From contig NZ_CP107052.1 in the NCBI RefSeq assembly GCF_025736875.1, forward strand, positions 1,290,001-1,354,000: a stretch of DNA of 64,000 nucleotides, given 5' to 3'. Below the pieces are notes generated by a model, which did no database searches, had not been told where the DNA came from, and was given only the letters and a program-made list of their open reading frames with translations. Shown here piece by piece: positions 27,833 through 36,245 of the stretch (positions are counted from its first letter, which is position 1; each line of letters opens with the position of its first letter). Made by a program: the position numbers and the translations under genes. This DNA is from Candidatus Kirkpatrickella diaphorinae (GTDB taxonomy: Bacteria; Pseudomonadota; Alphaproteobacteria; Acetobacterales; Acetobacteraceae).

Positions 27833-29116
27833 ATGACTAAAATAATAACAGAATTTGAGAATGACGCTTACTTCGTGAGGAGCTTCATTCCCTTAGAATC
27901 CTCCGATGTAATCATTGTCAGTTTCTCCGGCGTTGCAGCGCCTGAACAACATAATGGAAGCTTTTTCGGCGCGCCGCTTGCCGAGTCCTTGAAGATACCC
28001 TTCGTCGGTATGATTGCGCGTGCGTCCAATTACTACCTTGGGGACGGTATAGACGATGCGATCTTCGCCGCGTGGGAGATCATTGAACGAGTCCGCGCGA
28101 AGGCTCAGCATCCTTTGACGATCATCGGATATGGCGTGTCGATGGGAGGCTACGCCGCCATTAAACATGCGCGTTTGCTCGGTCTGGATGCCGTCATCGC
28201 TCTTGCGCCAATCTTCAGCAACGATCCTGAAGAATCCAGCTACAAAGACATTGATCTCAACGCCTTTAAAGAATCGATGAAAGGGATGGCGCCGAAAAAC
28301 GCAGAAGTGACCGCGCCTTGTTACCTCTTTTATGATCCATACAATGCGTACGACAAAACGGCGATGGAAGATTACTGTAAAGAGCTTCCAAGGGTGACAC
28401 CGATCCCGGTTCCCTACGCCTCACATCTGGTCGGCTTAACCCTCAAAGGGTCCCGAAATTTCCAGGCCATATTGCGCACCATTATGGAAGAGGGCGACTT
28501 CAAACCTTTGGTTCGTCGGATCAGATTTGAAAGTGTCGAGAACATCTTCAATTTTCTGTGCGACTGCTCTCACAAAAATATCAAGCTCCTCCTTCCCGCG
28601 CTCAATACCCATCGCGCTTACATGACTGGCGCGCGGGAGCGCTTTCTGACGTCGGGACGCACGGCATTGAGCAGCGCCTCCCGCCTGCTGGAGAAGAACC
28701 TCTATAATGAGGCGGTGGCGCTTTTCAGAATGATTCGGGAGTCCGTTTTTGACGCGCCCTCATTCACGAAGCTTCTGGCCTGGACGGGTGAATTTATCTG
28801 CTATGACCCATTTGAGGGGGCTTTCCATCAAACAAGTTGGTACCGCCTCGGGCGCAAAAACCTCGTTGTCATCAAAGATGAAAAATTATTCTCATTGACC
28901 GCGATTGGACTGGAACGCCTCGATTTCACCCTCGAAAAAAGGGGAAATGGCTATCTGATCGTGACGTCAGACGGGCAATTTGTCTCCGCACGACCGGAAG
29001 GGACCATTCTTCTCGTTCCCTGGGGTGATCATTGGGAAACATTCCTTCCATATGATCAGATTCCAACGCAACAGCATCAATCTGCTGAACAGCGCGTGGC
29101 GCTGCCCGTCGATTGA
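27833..29116 (+). CDS. Alpha/beta-hydrolase-fold protein of unknown function with C-terminal extension
   Basis: 427 residues. The first 210 read as an alpha/beta hydrolase without lid: strand DVIIVSFSG, nucleophile elbow GYGVSMGG with Ser103, an acidic residue in LFYDPYNAYD (about 168 or 174) and His198 in YASHLVGL. The region from about 230 to 310 is helical and may be repeat-like; the last 90 residues look beta-rich (KLFSLTAIG, NGYLIVTSDGQFVSA, TILLVPWGDHWETFLP) and could be a binding module. No signal peptide. No Shine-Dalgarno sequence precedes the ATG, in line with a leaderless mRNA. It is alone between the katE terminator and a long gene-free stretch. Substrate unknown. Confidence 0.75.
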   Translation: MTKIITEFENDAYFVRSFIPLESSDVIIVSFSGVAAPEQHNGSFFGAPLAESLKIPFVGMIARASNYYLGDGIDDAIFAAWEIIERVRAKAQHPLTIIGYGVSMGGYAAIKHARLLGLDAVIALAPIFSNDPEESSYKDIDLNAFKESMKGMAPKNAEVTAPCYLFYDPYNAYDKTAMEDYCKELPRVTPIPVPYASHLVGLTLKGSRNFQAILRTIMEEGDFKPLVRRIRFESVENIFNFLCDCSHKNIKLLLPALNTHRAYMTGARERFLTSGRTALSSASRLLEKNLYNEAVALFRMIRESVFDAPSFTKLLAWTGEFICYDPFEGAFHQTSWYRLGRKNLVVIKDEKLFSLTAIGLERLDFTLEKRGNGYLIVTSDGQFVSARPEGTILLVPWGDHWETFLPYDQIPTQQHQSAEQRVALPVD

Positions 29117-29680
29117 TCGGTCGGCGACGCTACAAAAAATTGCGATGTTTTGAGATGAATCCGGACCGGCTTACGCTCGGATCTATCGGCATGACGCCGG
29201 TCGGACGGGTTCAGTGTAGATGGGCGATGCAAGTCTCTATCAATCTTCGCATCATAAACGCGCCTTGATTACTGATTGAGCCGCGTTTCACGCGTACAAT
29301 AATTGGTGAAGATGACAATCGCGCTGTTCCTTGCCTTGATGACATTGAAAAAACATCGCGGCCCCTCACGCCTTTGCACCATCGGGCACCCCACCCTCAT
29401 TTCTGTCCGGCCACCTGTAACGCGCGTTTTACCGCGCCAAAACTCGTGGGCAGCGTTGCGCATCGTTGCGTAAAAACACCGCAACGGCCGATCATCCGTG
29501 AAAACTACACGTGCGCCTCACGTTAGAGCGTTGTCGTACAGATCGTAGAAGGCGGTCGAAAACCGTCTCGCGTGCTGTCGCATCGCAGCTCCGTCGTCAC
29601 GGTTAGGCGGATGGATCAGTAACAGTTGCAACGTGATTTACGCGTCGAAATGCTTGGCAAGATCAGGAGAGAGGCATCAC
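29117..29680. other. Long gene-free stretch
   Basis: About 560 bases without a convincing gene. The first part has a GC-rich symmetrical segment (ACCGGC near 29165 and GCCGGT near 29196) that may fold behind the hydrolase gene. A 71-codon minus frame at 29269-29484 has no recognisable domain. RNase P, tmRNA and 6S signatures were looked for and not seen. Confidence 0.45.
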
Positions 29681-29887
29681 ATGACGATATTCATTTTCAC
29701 CTGGCTTTTGCGCTTGCTCTTTCTCGCAAGCCTCGCCATCTGGGTCGGGGCGATGTTCAGGGCCGGGCAATGGCTGGTCCTGCGGGAATATCCATCAGCT
29801 TTGGAGGTTATTCTCATCACAAGCTGTTCCCTGCTTAATATTATCGGTTGCCTGTGCGTGGGCAAACTTATGTTCGGGCATTGGTGA
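29681..29887 (+). CDS. Small two-helix membrane protein (68 aa)
   Basis: ATG at 29681 with GGAGAGAGGC just upstream, a good ribosome site. The product has two hydrophobic stretches, about residues 5-24 (FTWLLRLLFLASLAIWVGAM) and 42-62 (VILITSCSLLNIIGCLC), joined by a short polar turn. Likely an inner-membrane protein. Function unknown and no family recognised. It lies downstream of a gene-free stretch and upstream, on the other strand, of tRNA-Thr. Confidence 0.55.
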   Translation: MTIFIFTWLLRLLFLASLAIWVGAMFRAGQWLVLREYPSALEVILITSCSLLNIIGCLCVGKLMFGHW

Positions 29888-29961
29888 CGCGCGCGGGACA
29901 TCGCGAGCAAGGCGGAATTTGCCGATTGGGCCGTTTAAAGAAGGTTCGATGATGATATGAA

Positions 29962-29997
29962 ACCCGGGCCGCGCGACATAACGCTGAAGTGCCGGGT
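29962..29997 (-). terminator. Possible terminator downstream of tRNA-Thr
   Basis: On the minus strand ACCCGG (29997-29992) pairs with CCGGGT (29967-29962) and is followed by TTC. The hairpin lies 7 bases beyond the tRNA 3' end. The U-run is short. Confidence 0.4.
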
Positions 29998-30003
29998 CTT
30001 TAA

Positions 30004-30078
<75 letters not shown>

Positions 30079-30145
30079 CTGCCGCAGCTAACTAGCTTTT
30101 AAACGGGGATTCCGCAAGCCCTCGCCACGACGTACAAGGCAATTT

Positions 30146-30559
30146 TCAGTCATCGCGATGCACTTTCTCCATACGCTCGTGGCGTTCCTGCGCCTCGATG
30201 GAAAGGGTCGCGATCGGACGCGCCTGAAGCCGTTTGAGGCCGATCGGTTCTCCCGTTTCCTCACAAAACCCGTAAGTCCCGTTTTCAATACGTTGCAAGG
30301 CAAGATTGATTTTGACGATCAGCTTACGCGCGCGGTCACGGGTCCGCAATTCAAGCGCCCGATCCGTCTCGACGCTGGCGCGGTCAGAAATATCCGGTTC
30401 CAGAATGCCGCCTTCCGACAGGCTGGCAAGGGTGAGGTTGGCTTCTTTCAACAGGTCCATGCGCCAACGAATCAATTTCTCCCGAAAAAATGAGACCTGC
30501 TGCGGGTTCATGAATTCTTCGTCTTCCGAAGGTTGGTAATCAGGCGGCAGCGTAATCAT
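30146..30559 (-). CDS. dksA: RNA polymerase-binding transcription factor DksA
   Basis: 137 residues. DksA enters the RNA polymerase secondary channel and works with ppGpp. Coiled-coil tip with Asp-rich turn (DISDRASVETDRA near 56-68) and C-terminal globular part NGTYGFCEETGEPIGLKRL are clear. Only the first of the four zinc Cys remains (CEET); the others are Thr, Ser and Ala in ATLSIEAQERHER. That pattern is normal in alphaproteobacteria and marks a zinc-free fold. The gene lies 67 bases from tRNA-Thr on the same strand. Confidence 0.95.
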   Translation of the reverse strand: MITLPPDYQPSEDEEFMNPQQVSFFREKLIRWRMDLLKEANLTLASLSEGGILEPDISDRASVETDRALELRTRDRARKLIVKINLALQRIENGTYGFCEETGEPIGLKRLQARPIATLSIEAQERHERMEKVHRDD

Positions 30560-30781
30560 TGGCAGATGTTCCCGTGAAGACGACCAGATTCTCTCATAAC
30601 AGGCTCTCCTCTTCCTGACGTTTCATGCCTGAACGATTGTCGGGAGCTGCCGTTGCGACCGTTTTATAAGTCCCCTCCCGGCAAACGCCAAGCCCTTCCA
30701 CGGGAAAAGCCGGTTTTTTGAGGCCAAGCTTGAAGTTCGGAGATTTCAGCCTGAGTTGAAATTTTCGTGAACCGGGTCAGA

Positions 30782-31453
30782 TCAATTCCGGAATTCAAAT
30801 TGATCAAGTTGCCAGGATGAGGGCTCGTCCATGACGAGGGCGTACCAATCCCGCATGAGGGGATGAGCAAGCACGGCGTCACGATAATCCGCCAGCGCCG
30901 TCGAGACGGGCACCTGATAGGTCGCGAAACGCGACATGACCGGCGCAAACACGGCATCCGCAATGCCGAAGGCCGCGCCAAATAAATAGGCCCCGCCCTT
31001 CCCGAAACGCGCCCGCGTCGCCGTCAGTAATGCCTCAATATCCGCGAGATCACGGGCGACATCCAGGTCAAGAATGTCAATGCGGGGGAAGATGCGCCCG
31101 CAATTCATCGGCCAGGCGCGTCTGAGAGGCCCGAAACCCGCATGCATCTGCGCAGCGAGGCTCAGCGCCCGCCCATAAGCTTCCGGCGATTGCGGCCATA
31201 ATTGCGCATTGAAACCCGCGCAGAACTGGCAGATCGCCAGACTCTCCCAGATTTCGACCCCATGATACCGCAGATAGGGCACGCATCGATTGGGACTGCG
31301 TTGATGGATTTCCACCGTCTGCCCGCCCCCTTTTAGGGGTATGACCTCCTCACGCACTTCAAGCCCGGCAAGACGCACGGCGAGCCACGCCCTTAACGAC
31401 CATGAGGAATAGCGCCTTGTCCCCAACAGAAGGAGGTCGGACGCGTCAGTCAT
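30782..31453 (-). CDS. Glutathione S-transferase family protein
   Basis: 223 residues from ATG at 31453. Thioredoxin-fold N-domain: YSSWSLRAWL with the likely catalytic Ser, RCVPYL with the cis-Pro of the glutathione site, and (I)WESLAIC with the Glu-Ser that hold the gamma-glutamyl group. The helical C-domain has FGIADAVFAPV. The start overlaps the mnmA stop by 8 bases, so it is the last gene of the sulfur operon. A hairpin (GATCAATT at 30780-30787 with AATTGATC at 30798-30805) straddles its stop. Substrate unknown. Confidence 0.9.
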   Translation of the reverse strand: MTDASDLLLLGTRRYSSWSLRAWLAVRLAGLEVREEVIPLKGGGQTVEIHQRSPNRCVPYLRYHGVEIWESLAICQFCAGFNAQLWPQSPEAYGRALSLAAQMHAGFGPLRRAWPMNCGRIFPRIDILDLDVARDLADIEALLTATRARFGKGGAYLFGAAFGIADAVFAPVMSRFATYQVPVSTALADYRDAVLAHPLMRDWYALVMDEPSSWQLDQFEFRN

Positions 31454-32519
31454 GAAATGCCTGGATGAAGCCGCCCCCCAAAACATGGGACTGACGGTAA
31501 AACACACAGGCTTGGCCCGGGGCGGGCATGGCCGCCTCTTGCAGTTCCACGCGGGCTGCAGCACCCTCTTCCGCGAAAATACGGGCTTCACGGGTTTTCT
31601 CCCGAGCGCGAAGCTGGACTGTGCAGGCAAGCCCCTCCGGCGGCGGATTGATCAGCCAGTTCACATCCCGCAGGCGGAAGCTGCGCCGCCCGGCTAAAGC
31701 GCGCGGCCCCACAATGATGCGTCGATGCGCGGCGTCAATGCGCGTCACCATCTGCCGTGTGCCATCCTTTGTATGGACGTCGCCGAGCTTCTTACTCTGC
31801 CCCACAGTATAGCGCGCAATACCGTCATGCTGGCCGAGGACCTTCCCGGCCTCATCCGTGATGTCACCGGGGCCTCTGACCTCCGGCCTCAGCGCTTCGA
31901 CCATTTTGGCGTAGGAGCCATCCGTGACAAAACAAATATCCTGACTGTCCGCCTTATCGGCGATTTTCAGCCCGAATGATTCAGCCTTCTGGCGCACTTC
32001 CGCCTTCGAGCCATAGACACCCAGCGGAAATCTCAGATAATTGAGCTGATCCCGCGTTGTGGCGAACAGAAACCAAGATTGGTCTCGCGTTTCATCAACA
32101 GGGCGATGCAGCTCCGGCCCGGCCGCGCCTTCAACACGCCTTACATAATGGCCCGTCGCCATCGCGTCACAGCCCAGATCCCGCGCGAGGGTCAGGAGAT
32201 CCGTAAATTTGACGCCCTGATTACAGGCAACGCACGGCACAGGTGTCTCACCACGCGCATAGCTGGCTGCGAAATCATTGATCACACTGTCACGGAAGCG
32301 CTCTTCCGCATTGATGACGTAATGAGGGAAATCCAGATGGTCCGCCACCGCGCGCGCATCCATGATATCGCGCCCGGCACAGCAGGCCCCCTTGCGGCTG
32401 ACCTGACCATGGTCATAAAGCTGCAAAGTGGCCCCGATCACCTCATGGCCCTCAGCCTTAAGGAGCGCTGCAACAACGGAGCTATCCACCCCGCCCGACA
32501 TTGCGACCATCACACGCAT
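31446..32519 (-). CDS. mnmA: tRNA-specific 2-thiouridylase MnmA
   Basis: 357 residues. Thiolates U34 of tRNA for Lys, Glu and Gln, using sulfur passed from a cysteine desulfurase. P-loop SGGVDSSV at the N-terminus, catalytic Cys in PCVACNQGVKF, second Cys in SQDICFV, and the C-terminal beta-barrel with YTVGQSKKLG. It lies 18 bases after the ferredoxin gene and downstream of two desulfurases, so sulfur donor and user are in one operon. Confidence 0.96.
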   Translation of the reverse strand: MRVMVAMSGGVDSSVVAALLKAEGHEVIGATLQLYDHGQVSRKGACCAGRDIMDARAVADHLDFPHYVINAEERFRDSVINDFAASYARGETPVPCVACNQGVKFTDLLTLARDLGCDAMATGHYVRRVEGAAGPELHRPVDETRDQSWFLFATTRDQLNYLRFPLGVYGSKAEVRQKAESFGLKIADKADSQDICFVTDGSYAKMVEALRPEVRGPGDITDEAGKVLGQHDGIARYTVGQSKKLGDVHTKDGTRQMVTRIDAAHRRIIVGPRALAGRRSFRLRDVNWLINPPPEGLACTVQLRAREKTREARIFAEEGAAARVELQEAAMPAPGQACVFYRQSHVLGGGFIQAFHD

Positions 32520-32537
32520 GGAAACGCCACCCTCAAA

Positions 32538-32861
32538 TCAGGCCGTTTTGGGCAGATGCACGACCAGCCCGTCAAGCGCTTCCGTGATGACGATCTGACA
32601 GCCAAGGCGCGAGGTTTTCTGAAGCCCGAAAGCGAGGTCGAGCATATCCTCCTCATCCTCCGTCGGTGTCGCGAGGCGGTCAGCCCAGGCCGGGTCAACA
32701 ACGACATGGCATGTTGCGCAGGCAAGGGAGCCTTCACACGCCCCCTCCAGGTCAATATCATGCTTATGCGCAATTTCGAGAACGGAGAGGCCGATGGGCG
32801 CTTCGACCTCACTTCTTGTGCCGTCCTGCGCGACGAAAACCATACGTGGCATACTCAACAT
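32538..32861 (-). CDS. fdx: 2Fe-2S ferredoxin, ISC type
   Basis: 107 residues (104 if the ATG at 32852 is used). Adrenodoxin-like ferredoxin with cluster ligands in [11 protein letters not shown] (three Cys) and a fourth in RLGCQIV; acidic helix DEEDMLDLA is typical for binding partner proteins. Supplies electrons to Fe-S cluster assembly. Located 14 bases after the second cysteine desulfurase. Confidence 0.93.
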   Translation of the reverse strand: MLSMPRMVFVAQDGTRSEVEAPIGLSVLEIAHKHDIDLEGACEGSLACATCHVVVDPAWADRLATPTEDEEDMLDLAFGLQKTSRLGCQIVITEALDGLVVHLPKTA

Positions 32862-32875
32862 CCCATTTCTTTAAC

Positions 32876-34012
32876 TCAGGTCGCCCGCAACGCCCTGTCA
32901 AAAACATCCAGCGCCCGCGAAATATCGGATGACGAGGTAAAACGTCCGACGGAGAGACGCAAGCTTCGTCCCGCATCCGCCTCAGAAAGCCCCATCGCGC
33001 GTAAGACGTAAGATGGCGCCACATCACCGGACATGCATGCGGAAGCGCTTGAATAAGCTAATTCCGGCGTTAATACCATTAAACCCTGAGCTTCGGGGCC
33101 ATTTTTGAGGCAGATATTTAAAGCACCGGGTAAACGCGCAGCTTCCTGACCATTGATAATGCTTTGTGGCCAGAGCGCCTGCAAGCCGTTGAAAAGCGCA
33201 TCACGCAGCGCCGCCAATCGTGGCGCTTCCGTGGCCATATGGGTCAGGCAAAGGACGCTGGCAAGCCCGAACCCCGCAATAAGCGCCACGGGCAGCGTGC
33301 CGGACCTCAGGCCACGCTCCTGCCCGCCGCCGGAAAATAACGGGGCAAGGCGGATGCGCGGCCGCCTTTGCACATAAAGCGCGCCAACGCCTTGCGGGCC
33401 GTAAATCTTGTGGCTCGATATGGAGGCAAGATCGACATCCTCACAGGTGAAAGGCACTTTTCCGATCACTTGGCTGGCATCGCAATGAAAGAGCGCCCCC
33501 TTCCCGCGTGCGAGGGCGCTCAATGCCGGTATGTCATTCATGACGCCGGTCTCGTTATTTGCCCCCATAATGGAGACGAGCAGGGTCGGCACGGCCAACG
33601 CTTCCGCCAATGCGTCCGGCGAGACAAGCCCGTTGGACAGGACGGGCAGGATAACCGGCTCAAACCCCTCCTCTTTCAGGTCGCGCACAGCTTCGAGGAC
33701 GCATTTATGCTCTGTCGCAGCCGTGATGATCCGTCGCCGTGGATCACCCTGATTTTTCAGAAATCGTGCAGCGCCCTTAATGGCCAGATTATTGGACTCC
33801 GTCCCGCCTGACGTAAAAATCACCTCCTGCGGCGTCGCACCGATCAACCGGGCGACGGAAGCGCGCGCCGCCTCGATTTTCAGCGCGGCCGCGCGGCCAG
33901 GCGCGTGATGCGCGCTATGCGGATTGCCATAAACGTCGAAGAAACATCTCTGCATCTCCGCAATAACTTCCGGATCACAAGGCGTTGAAGCGAGGTAATC
34001 CAGATAGATCAC
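32876..34012 (-). CDS. Cysteine desulfurase, IscS-like (second of a tandem pair)
   Basis: 378 residues from the GTG at 34012, whose GTGA overlaps the stop of the upstream desulfurase; longer reading would overlap that gene by 80 bases. Fold-type I PLP enzyme: SGGTESNNLAI, CDASQVIGK, Lys in SSHKIYGPQG. The mobile sulfur Cys is in SASACMSGDVAPSYVL. C-terminal LRLSVGRFTSSSDI is IscS-like. Converts cysteine to alanine and passes persulfide sulfur onward, probably to Fe-S assembly and MnmA. Confidence 0.93.
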   Translation of the reverse strand: MIYLDYLASTPCDPEVIAEMQRCFFDVYGNPHSAHHAPGRAAALKIEAARASVARLIGATPQEVIFTSGGTESNNLAIKGAARFLKNQGDPRRRIITAATEHKCVLEAVRDLKEEGFEPVILPVLSNGLVSPDALAEALAVPTLLVSIMGANNETGVMNDIPALSALARGKGALFHCDASQVIGKVPFTCEDVDLASISSHKIYGPQGVGALYVQRRPRIRLAPLFSGGGQERGLRSGTLPVALIAGFGLASVLCLTHMATEAPRLAALRDALFNGLQALWPQSIINGQEAARLPGALNICLKNGPEAQGLMVLTPELAYSSASACMSGDVAPSYVLRAMGLSEADAGRSLRLSVGRFTSSSDISRALDVFDRALRAT

Positions 34013-35100
34013 GCCGTGACACCTTTTTTGCGGGTCGAAGCCATTTGTCGATAGGCCGTGCAGAAATGCGCGACATCCTCTTTTGTGACATCCCATGGCA
34101 GGGAGACGCGGATGGCGTGGCCGGCAAGGTGCCCCAACCCCATGGCTTCAAGCACGTGTGAGCGCGTCACTTTGCCGGAGGAACAGGCGGAGCCGGTCGA
34201 GACACAGCACCCCGCCAGATCAAGGGCGATCAACTGCGCCTGCCCGCTCATTTCCGGCAGGATCAAACAGCTGGTATTGGCCAGACGGGCGGCGGCGGCC
34301 TCGCCAACCACAAGCGCGCCACAGGATTGCACCACGCGCTCAATCTCATCGCGCCAGGCGGCGATCTGCGACCAATCCTGTTTCTGCCCGACGCGCAACG
34401 CCGCCGCCATACTGGCAATGCCCGGCAATGCGGGCGTCCCGCCGCGCCGCCCTCTTTCCTGCCCGCCTCCGGGCATCATCGCCTTGACCGGCATATCGCT
34501 ACTCAGCACAAGCGCACCGGCCCCCTTGAGGCCACCCGCCTTATGGCCCGATATCGCGACACTGGTCAGGCCGCGCAGCGTCATGGCGTGTCGCGCGGCA
34601 TATTGCACGGCATCGACATGCAGGTAAGCGCCATGAGTCTGGCAAAGCGCGGCAATTTCCGGAAGCGGGTTGATGACACCGGTCTCATTATTGGCGGCCA
34701 TGACGCAGACAAGGGCAGGCCCACCTTTTCGCAGCATGGTTTCGAGATCTTCCAGCGAAACCTCTCCTGACGGCATCACGGGGATGACGCTGGCGGCTCT
34801 CGCCGCCTTCCGCACCGAATCGTGCTCTGTCGCAGTCATCAGGATACGGCGATCATGGGAGAAGGCATGAAGGGCCAGCGCATTGGCTTCCGTGCCACCG
34901 GAAGTGAAAACGACCTGATCCTCAATAACGTCGAAGCTTTCTGCGAGTAACGTCCGTGCGCGCTCAAGCAGGCGGCGCGCTTCCCGACCGGCCTTATGAA
35001 TGGAGGCGGGGTTACCGATAAATGTCGTTGCTTCCAACATGGCCTCGCGCGCCTGCGGGCGCGGCTTCTCCGTCGCATTGGCGTCAAAATACAAGTTCAT
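34009..35100 (-). CDS. Cysteine desulfurase family protein (first of a tandem pair)
   Basis: 363 residues. PLP-dependent class V fold: YFDANATEKP, SGGTEANALAL, ANNETGVINPLP, VDAVQYAARH, Lys in ISGHKAGGLKG. Cys loop GSACSSGKVTRSHVLEAMG is present. Clearly different in sequence from the downstream desulfurase, so the pair is an old duplication, not a recent one. First gene of the operon; upstream lies a 374-base divergent region. Which of the two serves Fe-S assembly and which serves tRNA thiolation cannot be told here. Confidence 0.92.
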   Translation of the reverse strand: MNLYFDANATEKPRPQAREAMLEATTFIGNPASIHKAGREARRLLERARTLLAESFDVIEDQVVFTSGGTEANALALHAFSHDRRILMTATEHDSVRKAARAASVIPVMPSGEVSLEDLETMLRKGGPALVCVMAANNETGVINPLPEIAALCQTHGAYLHVDAVQYAARHAMTLRGLTSVAISGHKAGGLKGAGALVLSSDMPVKAMMPGGGQERGRRGGTPALPGIASMAAALRVGQKQDWSQIAAWRDEIERVVQSCGALVVGEAAAARLANTSCLILPEMSGQAQLIALDLAGCCVSTGSACSSGKVTRSHVLEAMGLGHLAGHAIRVSLPWDVTKEDVAHFCTAYRQMASTRKKGVTA

Positions 35101-35474
35101 CCTAACCCCCGTGATTTCCTGACGTCGCGCATGATTCTGCCATGTATCGGATAAACGATTTTAAAATGACGTGACGATTTAAGTAGAATTTTGCCTTGAA
35201 GCCCCGGTATACACGCCGACGAGAAAAAGCGTCACGCTTAAAAATGTACCTGATTCCGCAAGCCGAGACCCGCATTGGCCCGGGCCTGCTGTCGTAATCT
35301 GGAAGGAGAATGCTCGGGAGCATGCCTAATCTTCAAACGTCAACCGCACCTCGTTTCCCCGGATCGCTGCCCGGCACGCACGCCCCTCTCCTTTTCTGTT
35401 CTGAAGCCGCGGCGCGCCGTTAGAAATATGACGCAGCGCGCCCCTCTGTCACTCAAATTAACGGAAGCACCTTA
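35101..35474. promoter_or_regulatory. Divergent promoter region, sulfur operon / hydrolase
   Basis: 374 bases without a gene between divergent genes. A small palindrome ATGCTC-GG-GAGCAT lies at 35310-35323, preceded by GGAAGGAG. AT-rich sequence at 35155-35190 would suit a minus-strand promoter. No clear IscR-type site was recognised. Confidence 0.45.
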
Positions 35475-36140
35475 ATGCCTGAAGTCATGTTTGCCGGGCC
35501 TGACGGCCGACTGGAAGGTCGATATCATCATTCTGAAGAAGCGGACGCGCCTCTGGCTCTCGTGCTCCATCCCCATCCGCATCATGGCGGCACGATGAAT
35601 AACCGCATCACTTATTCCATGTATCGCAGTTTCGAGAAAATGGGGTTCTCGGTCATGCGCTATAATTCACGCGGGGTCGGGCGCTCTCAGGGGCGTTATG
35701 ATGGAGGGATTGGCGAGATCTCCGACGCGGCGGCGGCTTTGGACTGGATGCAGTCGATCAACCCGAATTCCTCCGAATTATGGATCGCCGGTTATTCTTT
35801 CGGCGCGTTTATCGGGATGCAGCTCCTTATGCGTCGGCCGGAAATCAGCGGCTGGATCAGTGTCGCACCGCCCGCCAATGATTATGATTTCGGGTTTCTC
35901 GCCCCCTGCCCCTGTGGCGGCCTCATGATTGCAGGCGGTAAAGACGATATGGCGCCTGAGCCCGGTATCAGAAAGCTTGTCGAGAAGCTGAACACGCAGA
36001 AAAATGTCGATGTTGATTACCGCGTTTTCGAGAATGCAAACCATATTTTCGCCAATGAAGCGGATCTCGTTTCGGAAGCGCTGGAGGAACATGTCTCCGC
36101 ATGTCGTGCAGAGCGCCCACTTGCCCTGACCATGGATTGA
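35475..36140 (+). CDS. Alpha/beta hydrolase (COG2945-like)
   Basis: 221 residues, no signal peptide. LVLHPHPHHGGTMNN near 30-44 provides the oxyanion region and is a family signature; nucleophile in GYSFGAFIG, Asp in GGKDDM, His in FENANHIF complete the triad. NSRGVGRSQG is also conserved. Usually annotated as a conserved hydrolase of unknown substrate. Divergent from the desulfurase operon and followed by a terminator. Confidence 0.85.
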   Translation: MPEVMFAGPDGRLEGRYHHSEEADAPLALVLHPHPHHGGTMNNRITYSMYRSFEKMGFSVMRYNSRGVGRSQGRYDGGIGEISDAAAALDWMQSINPNSSELWIAGYSFGAFIGMQLLMRRPEISGWISVAPPANDYDFGFLAPCPCGGLMIAGGKDDMAPEPGIRKLVEKLNTQKNVDVDYRVFENANHIFANEADLVSEALEEHVSACRAERPLALTMD

Positions 36141-36159
36141 AGGCAGGTCAGTCGGGGAG

Positions 36160-36190
36160 AAAAAGCGCGCCACCAAACGGGCGCTTTTTT
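36160..36190 (+). terminator. Rho-independent terminator
   Basis: AAAAAGCGC at 36160-36168 pairs with GCGCTTTTT at 36181-36189, 12-base loop, then more T. It starts 20 bases after the hydrolase stop and precedes tyrS. Confidence 0.8.
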
Positions 36191-36245
36191 TATGGGGCTG
36201 AGAAGCGTATGAAAGGGGCCCGAATCGACCCCGCGCGGAGGCCAC

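Noticed and set aside
29269-29484. 71-codon minus-strand frame in the long gene-free stretch
   Set aside because: No ribosome site, no domain, Arg- and Cys-rich composition.
29117-29680. Possible RNase P RNA, tmRNA or 6S RNA in the gene-free stretch
   Set aside because: The conserved core words of RNase P RNA and tmRNA are absent on both strands, and no long 6S-like helix is evident.
31454-31630. 59-residue N-terminal extension of the glutathione transferase
   Set aside because: Lies inside mnmA in another frame; the ATG at 31453 gives the normal protein length.
35102-35323. 73-codon minus-strand frame upstream of the desulfurase pair
   Set aside because: Lies in a divergent promoter region and resembles no family.
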